A program made the translations under genes and the position numbers. The notes beneath the pieces are model-generated. The model was not told the origin of the DNA, searched no databases, and saw only the letters and a program-made list of their open reading frames with translations. 64,000 nt of DNA from CAKSQF01 sp964582375 (GTDB lineage: Bacteria; Bacillota; Clostridia; Oscillospirales; CAG-272). Shown here in pieces: positions 25,501 through 34,600 of the stretch. Position 1 is the first letter of the stretch; every line of letters begins with the position of its first letter. The stretch lies in NCBI GenBank assembly GCA_964582375.1, contig CAZORL010000001.1:90939-154938 (forward strand), written 5' to 3'.

Positions 25501-26733
25501 TCATATTTGTTCGGTTGCCGACATTGCCGCAACATATGCCGTCGAAAATGCCGTTTGAAGATTAAATCCGCCCGTGTATGCGTCAACATCTATGACCTCG
25601 CCGATAAAGTAGAGCCCACCGACCTTTTTGGATTCCATTGTCTTCGGCGATATCTCGCGGATGTCAATGCCTCCCGAGGTGATTATTGCCTCGTCGATCG
25701 GGCGTGTGCCGCTTACCGTGAAGTGCATGTGCTTCATCAAACGGACGATGGATGCACGCTCGTCTCTTGTGATGCTGTTGATCTTTTTTTCGGGGTCGAT
25801 CCCCGACAAAGAAACAAAAACGCTTACAAGCTTTGACGGAAGGAGATCGGATAGGGCGTTTGAATAGTTTTTGTTCGAATACTTTTTGAAATCGGAAAGT
25901 ATGCGTCTGTCGAGTGTTTCGTCATTGAGCGCGGGCTTCAGATCTATCTCCGCTTTGTATCGTTTCGGTCGAATGTCCCGAAGATATGCGGATGCCGAAA
26001 GTATCATCGGACCGGTGACACCGAAATGGGTGAACATCATCTCGCCGAAATCGTTGTAGATCTCTTTTCCGCCCGATTCGCTGTCGAAAAAGTGTATCGC
26101 GACATTTTTCAGCGACAGCCCTTGAAGCTTCGGACACCAACGCTCGCAGACCTCAAGCGGTACCAGGGAAGGGGAGAGTTTCGTGACATTTATGCCCAGC
26201 TCTCTCGCAAATCTGTATCCGTCTCCGGTCGAGCCTGTCCTTGGGTATGACAGCCCTCCCGTTGCGACAAATACCGCGTCGTATCGCTCCTCTCTGTCGG
26301 TCTTGATCGATAAAGCTCCGTCCTCCGATTTTATTACTTCCGCGACACGCGAATGTACGAATCGAACTTCCAACCGCCGACATTCGGATACCATTGCGTC
26401 AACGATGTCGCACGCTTTGTCAGAAACAGGAAACACTCTGTTTCCGCGCTCGGTCTTTAAGGGAACACCAAGCTCTTCAAAAAAAGCGATCGTGTCGGAT
26501 GGAGTGAATCTCGATATCGGACCGTACATGAAACGCGGATTTTTGGGTACATTTGAAATAAACTCGTTTGGCGTGCAGTCATTTGTCAAATTGCATCTGC
26601 CCTTACCGGTGATCATGAGCTTTCTCCCGGGACGCTCGTTTTTTTCGTAGATCGTCACGGATGCACCGCGACGCGCACAGACGATCGCCGCCATCATTCC
26701 CGCAGCTCCCGCACCGATAATTCCAATGTTCAT
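25501..26733 (-). CDS. HI0933-like NAD(P)/FAD-dependent oxidoreductase
   Basis: A 410-residue flavoprotein of the HI0933/BaiN-like family. The dinucleotide-binding motif is GIIGAGAAGMMAAIVCARRG (about 4-23), followed by the family tag GRKLMITGKGRCNLTN (about 36-51), ATGGLSYPRTGSTGDGY (about 157-173) and the C-terminal FIGEVIDVDAYTGGFNLQTA (about 378-397). The reaction is not defined for most members; some reduce steroid-like substrates, but the gene's genomic position with cmk and plsC suggests a housekeeping role. It is the first gene of that operon. Confidence 0.9.
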   Translation of the reverse strand: MNIGIIGAGAAGMMAAIVCARRGASVTIYEKNERPGRKLMITGKGRCNLTNDCTPNEFISNVPKNPRFMYGPISRFTPSDTIAFFEELGVPLKTERGNRVFPVSDKACDIVDAMVSECRRLEVRFVHSRVAEVIKSEDGALSIKTDREERYDAVFVATGGLSYPRTGSTGDGYRFARELGINVTKLSPSLVPLEVCERWCPKLQGLSLKNVAIHFFDSESGGKEIYNDFGEMMFTHFGVTGPMILSASAYLRDIRPKRYKAEIDLKPALNDETLDRRILSDFKKYSNKNYSNALSDLLPSKLVSVFVSLSGIDPEKKINSITRDERASIVRLMKHMHFTVSGTRPIDEAIITSGGIDIREISPKTMESKKVGGLYFIGEVIDVDAYTGGFNLQTAFSTAYVAAMSATEQI

Positions 26734-26765
26734 CCTGTATCTCCATCTTTTGTTGTATCCTAAAT

Positions 26766-26794
26766 ATTATACCCGTTTTTCTTGCTAATGTCAA
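26766..26794 (-). promoter_or_regulatory. Consensus promoter of the flavoprotein-cmk-plsC-ispH operon
   Basis: On the minus strand a perfect TTGACA (26789-26794) and a perfect TATAAT (26766-26771) are separated by 17 bases, ending about 32 bases before the flavoprotein ATG. It should give strong constitutive transcription. Confidence 0.85.
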
Positions 26795-26899
26795 GAGAAT
26801 TTTTTGAAAAAATGTTGAAATTCACGCAAAATGGACAAGGTATTGCGAAAACATAGATCGCCCCGGCCCGGAATATCATAACACAAAGAGGTGTGATGT

Positions 26900-27952
26900 G
26901 TGAAATTTGATTTTGAAAACAAAGATTTTGAGCGGCATAAAAGGATCGCCTTCTACATCGGATGCTTTGCGGCGATCGCAACAGCTCTTTTTGTGTCTGT
27001 AAAATATCTGTTCTTTCCGTTCTTTGCGGCATGGCTGACCGCACTCATGCTTGACGGTGCTGCAGGTGCGCTTTGCAAGAGGACAAAAATGCCGCGTCTT
27101 GTCGTATCGGTGTTCCTTGCGCTGATCATGTTGGCTCTTTTGGCGAGTGCTCTTCTTTTTGTCGGCAAAAGAATTTACTCGGAGACTCTTGAGATCCTTC
27201 AAGTGTTTACCGAAGATGACAGCATTTTGCTTGATGAAAAGGGATTGAAGATCGACGCACTTTTTGCAAGACTTGGGCTAAAGCTGCCCGATCACATGTA
27301 CGAACATGTCACGAAATATATCAATAAAACAGCGGGCGAGCTGCTCTCAAAGCTTACCGCATCGGCAGGAAACTTTGCCGCGGCTCTTCCCGGGAGGATG
27401 ATCTCGCTTTTTGTTTATTTGATGTCTACCTGCCTCATTCTTTCGGATCTTGACCGATTTGAAAAAGGACTTGCGTCCTTCCTTCCGAGCACTGTTTCAA
27501 AAAAGCTTGCAACTCTCAGAGCGGGAATTGTTCGCTGTGTCGGCAGATACTCAAGAGCATACCTCTTGATCCTTGTCATGACGTTTGGCGAGCTGTTTGT
27601 TGCCCTTTCGATACTGCGTATCGATTTTGCAATGCTGATCGCGGCAATCATCGCCCTTCTCGACCTTTTGCCGGCACTCGGTGTCGGCACGGCACTCATA
27701 CCGTGGGCGATCATTATGTTTCTTGTCGGTGAGCGGGCAAAGGCACTGGGACTTGCCGTATCTGCGGTCGTGATATTCGTGATAAGACAGATATCCGAGC
27801 CGCACATCGTGGGTGCGCGTCTCGGACTTTCTCCGCTGCTTACTCTGTTTTCGGCTTTTGTCGGCTATAGATTGTGCGGCGTCACCGGTATAATTCTCTC
27901 CCCGATCGTCGCGATAGCCTTAAAGGATGTTTCTCAAAGCAGACGGAATTAG
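26900..27952 (+). CDS. AI-2E family permease (YtvI-like)
   Basis: A 350-residue membrane protein of the PF01594 superfamily, with two N-terminal spans, a central soluble-like region (about 95-165) and four or five C-terminal spans. IALLDLLPALGVGTALIPWA (about 251-270) is the family signature, and IVGARLGLSPLLTLFSAFVG the conserved end. Members closest in layout include the sporulation protein YtvI; transport substrate is unknown. It starts with GTG behind AAAGAGGTG and is divergent from the flavoprotein operon. Its stop overlaps the convergent serine dehydratase stop by 4 bases. Confidence 0.85.
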   Translation: MKFDFENKDFERHKRIAFYIGCFAAIATALFVSVKYLFFPFFAAWLTALMLDGAAGALCKRTKMPRLVVSVFLALIMLALLASALLFVGKRIYSETLEILQVFTEDDSILLDEKGLKIDALFARLGLKLPDHMYEHVTKYINKTAGELLSKLTASAGNFAAALPGRMISLFVYLMSTCLILSDLDRFEKGLASFLPSTVSKKLATLRAGIVRCVGRYSRAYLLILVMTFGELFVALSILRIDFAMLIAAIIALLDLLPALGVGTALIPWAIIMFLVGERAKALGLAVSAVVIFVIRQISEPHIVGARLGLSPLLTLFSAFVGYRLCGVTGIILSPIVAIALKDVSQSRRN

Positions 27953-29148
27953 TGCTTGTAGTGTTCCGCAAGTCCGCCTTTTGCCGTCTCGCGATATTTT
28001 CCGAGCAGATCGCGACCGGTCGCGTACATCGTTTCAACGACGGTGTCAAAGCTGATCTTTCTCGTATCGGTGAGAAAATTTGCAAGCGACAGAGCGTTTA
28101 TCGCACGCATGGCTGCGACCGCGTTTCGCTCGATGCATGGGATCTGCACAAGCCCGTTTATCGGATCGCAGGTAAGCCCCAGATGATGCTCCATTGCGAC
28201 CTCGGCGGCATATTCTATCTGATCGATACCCATCTCAAAAAGCTCTCCGAGTGCGGCGGCTGCCATGGAGCATGCCGACCCTATCTCGGCTTGACAGCCG
28301 CATTCCGCACCGCTGATCGATGCGTTTGTTCTGATCAGATCTCCGATGATACCTCCCGTCGCAAGCGCATGCAGAATGTCGGTGTCGTCAAATCCTCTCG
28401 TCTCCTGCATGTAGCGAAGCACCGACGGCAAAACTCCGCTCGATCCGCATGTCGGAGCGGTCACTATCCTCCCTGCGGCGGCATTTTGCTCGCTTACGGC
28501 AAACGCGTATGCGCAGACAAGTCTGTTCTCTCTCGTTTGCGCGGATTCGTCAATGTGGCGTTGATTGTACAGATAATTTGCCTTGCGATTTGTCATCAGC
28601 CCACCGTCCAATGTGCCGACGGAGGACAGACCGCAGTTTATGCTGTCCTTCATCGCCAACCAGACATCGGACAGATAATCGCGTATCCCCTCGCCCTCAA
28701 ATCGCTCGACATACTCCCAAAGGCGTATATTGTGCTCCCTGCAATAATTTGCTATGTCTGTATATTTTTTGTGCGGATAGATCTCGGGCTCGATCTCACT
28801 CTCGCGCCCCTCGAAAATTATGTCACCGCCGCCGATGCTGTAGACCCTCTCGCGACCGATCTCAAGCTCTCCGCGGCAGGCGATAATGTCCATTGTGTTT
28901 TGATAAGTCTCACACGGCGTTGATGTGTCAAAGGTTATGATCACATCTTTTGGTGCAAGAGACTCGGCGATGACCTTGTCGGTCATGTGTCCCTTGCCGG
29001 TCATGGCAAGCGAGCCGTAAAGGGTCACCTTGAACGTATCTGCATCGGGGTAGAGGGCGAGCATCTTTGCACACGCAAAGCCCGGGCCCATCGAGTGAGA
29101 GCTGGACGGCCCTCGCCCTATCTTGTATAAACTGCGAATAGATTTCAT
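27949..29148 (-). CDS. sdaA: L-serine ammonia-lyase, iron-sulfur type, single chain
   Basis: Deaminates L-serine to pyruvate with a [4Fe-4S] cluster. N-terminal GRGPSSSHSMGPGFACAKML (about 11-30) and YGSLAMTGKGHMTDK mark the regulatory beta part, and AAAGRIVTAPTCGSSGVLPS with GAECGCQAEIGSACSMAAAA and TCDPINGLVQIPCIERNA carry the catalytic-domain and cluster cysteines. Both parts are in one chain of 399 residues, so the beta domain is shorter than in two-gene enzymes. It ends against the AI-2E gene, overlapping 4 bases. Confidence 0.92.
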   Translation of the reverse strand: MKSIRSLYKIGRGPSSSHSMGPGFACAKMLALYPDADTFKVTLYGSLAMTGKGHMTDKVIAESLAPKDVIITFDTSTPCETYQNTMDIIACRGELEIGRERVYSIGGGDIIFEGRESEIEPEIYPHKKYTDIANYCREHNIRLWEYVERFEGEGIRDYLSDVWLAMKDSINCGLSSVGTLDGGLMTNRKANYLYNQRHIDESAQTRENRLVCAYAFAVSEQNAAAGRIVTAPTCGSSGVLPSVLRYMQETRGFDDTDILHALATGGIIGDLIRTNASISGAECGCQAEIGSACSMAAAALGELFEMGIDQIEYAAEVAMEHHLGLTCDPINGLVQIPCIERNAVAAMRAINALSLANFLTDTRKISFDTVVETMYATGRDLLGKYRETAKGGLAEHYKH

Positions 29149-29190
29149 TTTTTTCGTATTCTCCGTTTTGTTTTGTATTTCCGCATGTCT

Positions 29191-29219
29191 ATTTTACCAC
29201 GCAAGTCGCAAAAGGTCAA
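29191..29219 (-). promoter_or_regulatory. Promoter of the serine ammonia-lyase gene
   Basis: On the minus strand TTGACC (29214-29219) and TAAAAT (29191-29196) are 17 bases apart, about 43 bases before the ATG. It is divergent from the ABC-F promoter that begins 36 bases to the right. Confidence 0.75.
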
Positions 29220-29254
29220 TAGCTGAGCGATAATTTTTTAATTTTTCGTATCTA

Positions 29255-29283
29255 TTGACATTTCTGCAAAAAGATTGTATAAT
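29255..29283 (+). promoter_or_regulatory. Consensus promoter of the ABC-F gene
   Basis: A perfect TTGACA (29255-29260), a 17-base spacer and a perfect TATAAT (29278-29283) precede the ABC-F start by about 31 bases. Confidence 0.85.
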
Positions 29284-29314
29284 AATGGAGTTAATGATTT
29301 TTCGGAGTATATGA

Positions 29315-31207
29315 ATGATTTCTTTAAGTTGCGACAACATATCCTTCTCGGTCGGGATAGACACGATCCTCGACCGTGTTACATTTTCGATAAATGAAGG
29401 CGACCATCTCGGCATTGTCGGAGTAAACGGTGCGGGAAAATCGACCCTTCTTCGAATAATAACAAATAAGCTTTCTGCCGACGGCGGAAGTGTCTATATC
29501 CAAAATGGTGCGACCGTCTCCATGCTTGAGCAGAATGCCGAGTATTCGAGCGATCGCAGTGTTCTCGACGAGATGCTTGCGGCATTTTCGAGCCTGATCG
29601 ATACAGAACACGAGCTTGAAAGACTGCGCCTGCTTGCGGACGGCGGCGACGAGGCGGCGGCACTTCGCTTTGCCTCCATGCACGAAAAATTTATCTCGGA
29701 CGGCGGACTTGAATATGTCGGCAGATGCAAGGGCACGCTTCAAAGTCTCGGGCTTGGTGCCGATTTCTTTGACGTGCCGATAACCACGCTCAGCGGCGGA
29801 CAAAAGACCCGTGTCGCACTTGCAAGACTTCTCTTGTCCGATCCCGATATAATAATTCTGGACGAGCCTACAAATCACCTTGACATCGAGAGTATCGAGT
29901 GGCTTGAAAAATATCTTTCGTCCTGCTCGAAAACGGTAATTGTCGTCTCACACGACAGATATTTTCTCTGTAAGGTCACGAGCAAAACGCTCGAGATCGA
30001 AAACTGTAAGGCAAAGCTTTATGGCGGAAATTACGACAAATATATTGCCGAAAAAAAGAGAGAGCGCGAAATACTCGAGCATCAGTACAAGAATCAGCAA
30101 AAAGAGATCGCAAGGATAGAGGCGTATATCGAACAGCAACGGCGTTGGAACAGAGAGCGAAACATTATTGCCGCCGAATCAAGGCAGAAACAGCTTGATA
30201 AGATGGAAAAGATCGACGCTCCCTCGAGACTCCCCGACAATATACGCATGAAGTTCGCCGAATCGGACGAAAGCGGCTTCGATGTGCTGTCGGTAAGACG
30301 TCTGTCCAAGAGCTACCCCGGCAAGACGCTTTTCGAGGGACTTTCGTTTGAGCTTAAAAAGCGCGACAGACTCTTTATCATCGGCAAAAACGGTTGCGGA
30401 AAATCGACACTTCTTAAGATACTCAGCGGACATGCGACACAGGACCTTGGTGTGTTTGACTTTGGCTATAATGTCAGGCTCGGATATTACGATCAGGAGA
30501 ACCAAAACCTGTCCGAGGAAAAAACGGTCATCGACGAGCTGTGGGACTCCTATCCGACCCTTTCGCAGACCGAGATAAGAAACGCACTCGCACTCTTTTT
30601 GTTCAAAGGAGACGATATCTTCAAGGAAATACGCGTGCTTTCGGGCGGCGAGAAGGCAAGAATAACATTTGCAAAGCTCATGCTGTCAAAATACAATCTG
30701 CTTTTCCTCGATGAGCCGACCAATCACCTTGATATCATGTCCCGAGAGGTGCTCGAGGATGCACTGACCGATTTTGACGGCACGATCCTTGCGGTATCTC
30801 ACGACAGATATTTCATAAAAAAGCTCTCCTCACGAATACTTTCGTTTGAGGACGGCGGTGTGCGCGATTATATGGGCACATATGAGGATTACCTTTCATA
30901 TGTTTCACGCTTTGCCCAAAAGAGCACCTCGACAACATGTGAGATATCTACGGAGACCGAGTCTAAAAAGCAGTACATGAAAAGCAAACAGGAGTCTGCC
31001 GAGAAAAGACGAGTGGCAAACAGGATAAAAAAGAGCAGGGAAGAGATCGCGACAATAGAGACGAGACTTGACGAGATCTCCCGTGAGATCGATGAAAATC
31101 AAAGTGATGCGGACCTTCTCTCAAAACTCTATTCCGAGTCGGAAGAGCTTGAAACACGAATGATGACCCTCATGGAAGAGCTTGACTCGCTCGGAGAGGA
31201 AATATAA
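29315..31207 (+). CDS. ABC-F family ribosome-associated ATPase
   Basis: A soluble 630-residue protein with two ABC ATPase domains and no membrane spans. First domain: Walker A GVNGAGKS (about 36-43), signature LSGGQKTR, Walker B IIILDEPTNHLD. An inter-domain arm rich in charge (about 245-300) is the P-site tRNA interaction motif region. Second domain: GKNGCGKS, signature LSGGEKAR, LLFLDEPTNHLD. The last 100 residues form a charged coiled coil, as in Uup/YdiF-type members. ABC-F proteins act on the ribosome in translation quality control or antibiotic protection; which applies here is not clear. It is monocistronic, with its own promoter and terminator. Confidence 0.93.
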   Translation: MISLSCDNISFSVGIDTILDRVTFSINEGDHLGIVGVNGAGKSTLLRIITNKLSADGGSVYIQNGATVSMLEQNAEYSSDRSVLDEMLAAFSSLIDTEHELERLRLLADGGDEAAALRFASMHEKFISDGGLEYVGRCKGTLQSLGLGADFFDVPITTLSGGQKTRVALARLLLSDPDIIILDEPTNHLDIESIEWLEKYLSSCSKTVIVVSHDRYFLCKVTSKTLEIENCKAKLYGGNYDKYIAEKKREREILEHQYKNQQKEIARIEAYIEQQRRWNRERNIIAAESRQKQLDKMEKIDAPSRLPDNIRMKFAESDESGFDVLSVRRLSKSYPGKTLFEGLSFELKKRDRLFIIGKNGCGKSTLLKILSGHATQDLGVFDFGYNVRLGYYDQENQNLSEEKTVIDELWDSYPTLSQTEIRNALALFLFKGDDIFKEIRVLSGGEKARITFAKLMLSKYNLLFLDEPTNHLDIMSREVLEDALTDFDGTILAVSHDRYFIKKLSSRILSFEDGGVRDYMGTYEDYLSYVSRFAQKSTSTTCEISTETESKKQYMKSKQESAEKRRVANRIKKSREEIATIETRLDEISREIDENQSDADLLSKLYSESEELETRMMTLMEELDSLGEEI

Positions 31208-31323
31208 CAAATAAGGCTGCCTCAAATGCGCAAAGCAAGTAAGACGGCATAAAAATCATTTTTCTGATTGCCAAGCTCTTTGTAGGTCATAACGATCAGC
31301 GGAGATCTGTAACGAAAAACAAA

Positions 31324-31366
31324 AGCGTGTAACCATTGCCGGAATTATGCCGCATGGCTACACGCT
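31324..31366 (+). terminator. Intrinsic terminator downstream of the ABC-F gene
   Basis: A 13-bp stem with one mismatch (AGCGTGTAACCAT / ATGGCTACACGCT) is followed on the plus strand by a long T-rich run. It lies about 115 bases after the ABC-F stop; the intervening 31208-31323 holds no recognisable gene. Confidence 0.7.
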
Positions 31367-31387
31367 TGTTGTTATTTGTTTTTGTTT

Positions 31388-31609
31388 TTAGGCGAGATAA
31401 CCGCCGACGGGGCAGGCGTTGTACTGCTTTATGATCTTTATGTTGATCGATCCGTCTTCCTGCACACTCTCATCAACGATCTTGTACAACGTTCCCCACG
31501 CTCAAGACCCTTCTTGTAATGTGCGACCTCTTCCTTTATGAGAGAAACAGCGTAGTCGTGTCCGACGTCCTCCTTTAACACTTTTCGTGAGCAAAAGATC
31601 CTCTCTCAT
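31388..31609 (-). pseudogene. Frame-disrupted small gene downstream of the dehydratase activator, family unknown
   Basis: An ATG directly abuts the activator stop (TAAATG). Coding-like peptide appears in three frames in succession: MREDLLLTKS, then LKEDVGHDYAVSLIKEEVAH continuing KKGLERG, then LYKIVDESVQEDGSINIKII continuing to a stop at 31388-31390 (ending CPVGGYLA). The switches fall at an AAAAG stretch and at a GGGG run, as expected for single-base indels. Joined, they would make a protein of about 72 residues. I do not recognise the family. It may be a true decayed gene or a sequencing artefact. Confidence 0.5.
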
Positions 31610-34600
31610 TTATTTTGCGACCGTCGCTTTAGTGGATTCCTTTTCACGCTTTCTCTGACTTTGTGCCTGTCTGAGATTGTCCTTTGCCGTTGCGAGCATA
31701 AGCTTTATGCGGTTTAGCTGATTGACCTCGGATGCGCCCGGATCGTAATCGACGGCGGCGATATTCGAGTAGGGATAATCCTTCTTGATCGCCTTGATGA
31801 CACCCTTTCCGACGACATGGTTTGGCAGACAGCCGAACGGCTGTACGCATACTATATTTGGTGCGCCGTCGTGTATCAGCTCGATCATCTCTCCGCAAAG
31901 GAACCATCCCTCGCCGTATTGATTGCAGATCGAAAGATATTTCTCGGCATATTCGGCAGTCTTTTCAATATCTGTCGGGGCAGAGAAACGCTTGCTGTTT
32001 TTAAGCGCATCCGCCGCAGGCGCACGAAGTGCCTTCAGTGCGTCAATACCGACATGCGATACGAGCAGACCCCAATATTGTGTTCCAAGCTCCTTTACCT
32101 TCGGTATCATGTTGTAGATGCACATCGACAAAAAGTCAAGAAAATCGGGAACGACCGCCTCTGCCCCTTCTTTTTCAAGAAGCTCAACAAGATTGTTGTT
32201 GGCGATCGGCATGTATTTTACGAGTATCTCGCCGACAATGCCGACACGCGGCTTTTTCATGTCCTCGTATATCGGGAGAGTATCAAAATCGCTGACTATC
32301 TCACGGCATATCTCTTTGTACGAGACTTTTTTGACCTTGCCCGAGAGAATGTCCGAGCATCTGCCGATCCATTTGTCGCGCAGTGCGTTTGCCGAACCGA
32401 GTTTGATCTCGTAAGGACGGGTGCGATAGAGACAACGCATGATAACATCGCCCCAAATAAGCCCCTTCATTGCATCGATGAGCATGCCCGGCTTGATCTT
32501 GAATCCGCTGTTCTTCTCAAGCCCCTGTGCACTGAGCGATATGACCGGGATGTGAGAAAGCCCCGCACTGTCAAGTGCACGTCTGATAAATCCGACATAG
32601 TTGCTTGCTCTGCAACATCCGCCTGTCTGCGTCATCATGAGAGCAAGCTTTGAGGTGTCGTATTCGCCCGAGAGTACTGCGTCCATCATCTGCCCGACGG
32701 TTATGATCGACGGATAGCAGGCATCGTTGTTGACATATTTGAGCCCCATGTCCACCGCACGCTTTGACGGCTTGTCAAGCATTACGATGTTAAATCCGTT
32801 TTTCACAAATATGGGTTTCAATATGTCAAAATGTATCGGACTCATCGAGGGAGCGAGTATCGTATATCCCTCATCAAACATCTCTTTGGTAAATTCGACA
32901 CGCTTGTAATCATATTTTTTCGTGTCGTTCCCCTCACCGCAGGAGAGTGCCTTTTTCATCTTCATTGCGGCGATAAGACTGCGCACTCGGATTCGAGCCG
33001 AGCCGAGATTGTTGACCTCGTCGATCTTAAGCACCGTGTAGAGCCTGCCCGCATTTTCGAGTATCTCGCACACCTGATCGGTGGTTACCGCATCAAGACC
33101 GCAACCGAATGAGTTAAGCTGAATAAGCTCAAGATCGTCACGACCGCAGACATATTCGGCGGCGGCATAAAGCCTTGCGTGATAGGTCCATTGATCGAGT
33201 ACGCGAAGCTCACGACCGCTGCCCGCAGGGAGCGGAAGGCTGTCCTCGGTAAATACCGACAGCCCGAAGGATGCGATCATTTCGGGGATGCCGTGGTTGA
33301 TCTCAGGATCGATGTGGTAGGGTCTGCCTGCCAAAACTATGCCGCACTTTCCTTCACGCTCCAGCTTGTCAAGCAGTCGTGCCCCTTCTTTTCTGATATC
33401 TTCCTTTGCGCGCGTTTGCTCTGCCCACGCGAGTGCGGCGGCACGCTTTACCTCGCTCTTGTCGATCGACCAGACATCAAAGCATATCTCGCAAAGCCGT
33501 TTCGTGACCGTCTTTTCGTCGGTGAATGCAAGGAATGGGTGGAGATATCTCACATTGTTTTCGGAGATCTCCTCCATGTTGTTCTTTATGTTCTCGGGGT
33601 AGGAGATGACCATCGGACAGTTGTAATGATTCTTTGCATCCGAGCTTTCGGTGCGCTCGTAGAAAACACTCGGATGAAAGATCGTAGTTACTCCCTTTTC
33701 GATCAGCCATTTTACATGACCGTGAGCAAGCTTTGCGGGGTAACACTCAGACTCTGACGGAATGCTGTCCATTCCGAGCTGATATATCTTTCTGCTTGAG
33801 TAGGGCGAAAGAACTACCGAAAAGCCGAGCTCTTTGAAAAATGTTGCCCAGAACGGGTAGTTTTCGTATATGTTCAGAACTCTCGGAATGCCGATGACGC
33901 CGCGAGGAGCATCCTCTGCCGTAAGTGACTCGTATCCGAAGATCCTCGATCTCTTGTATTCGACCAGATCCTCTCCGCGTTGCCCGACGCCGTTTGCGCC
34001 GACCATCTTTTCGCATCTGTTTCCGGTGATGTATTTTTTGTTCGTGCTGAACGTGTTGACCGTCAGCATGCAGTTATTTTCACAGCCGCCGCAACGGGTC
34101 GTTCTGCTCTGATATGAAAAGCTGTCAAGCGAGTCAAGAGAGATGATCGAGCTTTCCTTGCCGTCGAAATGTTCTCTTGCGATCAATGCCGCACCGAAAG
34201 CTCCCATAAGACCGCTGATGTCGGGACAGACAACATTTGTTCCCGTGATGCTCTCAAGTGCGCGCAGGACTGCCCTGTTGTAAAATGTTCCGCCCTGAAC
34301 AACTATGTGACGCCCGAGATCATCCGAGCTTGCAAGCTTTATGACTTTGTACAGAGCGTTTTTGATGACAGAGTAAGCAAGACCTGCCGAAATGTCCGAA
34401 ACGCTTGCACCCTCTTTTTGTGCCTGCTTGACATTCGAATTCATGAAAACGGTGCATCTTGTGCCGAGATCGACCGGGGCTTTTGCAAAGATCGCCTCTT
34501 TGGCAAACTCCTCAGCCGACATCGAAAGCGAGTTTGCAAAATTTTCGATAAATGAGCCGCAACCGGATGAGCATGCCTCGTTGAGCATGATCGAGTCGAT

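Noticed and set aside
27874..28923. 349-codon plus-strand ORF opposite the serine ammonia-lyase gene
   Set aside because: Antisense to a full-length, motif-complete enzyme; no ribosome site and no recognisable domain.
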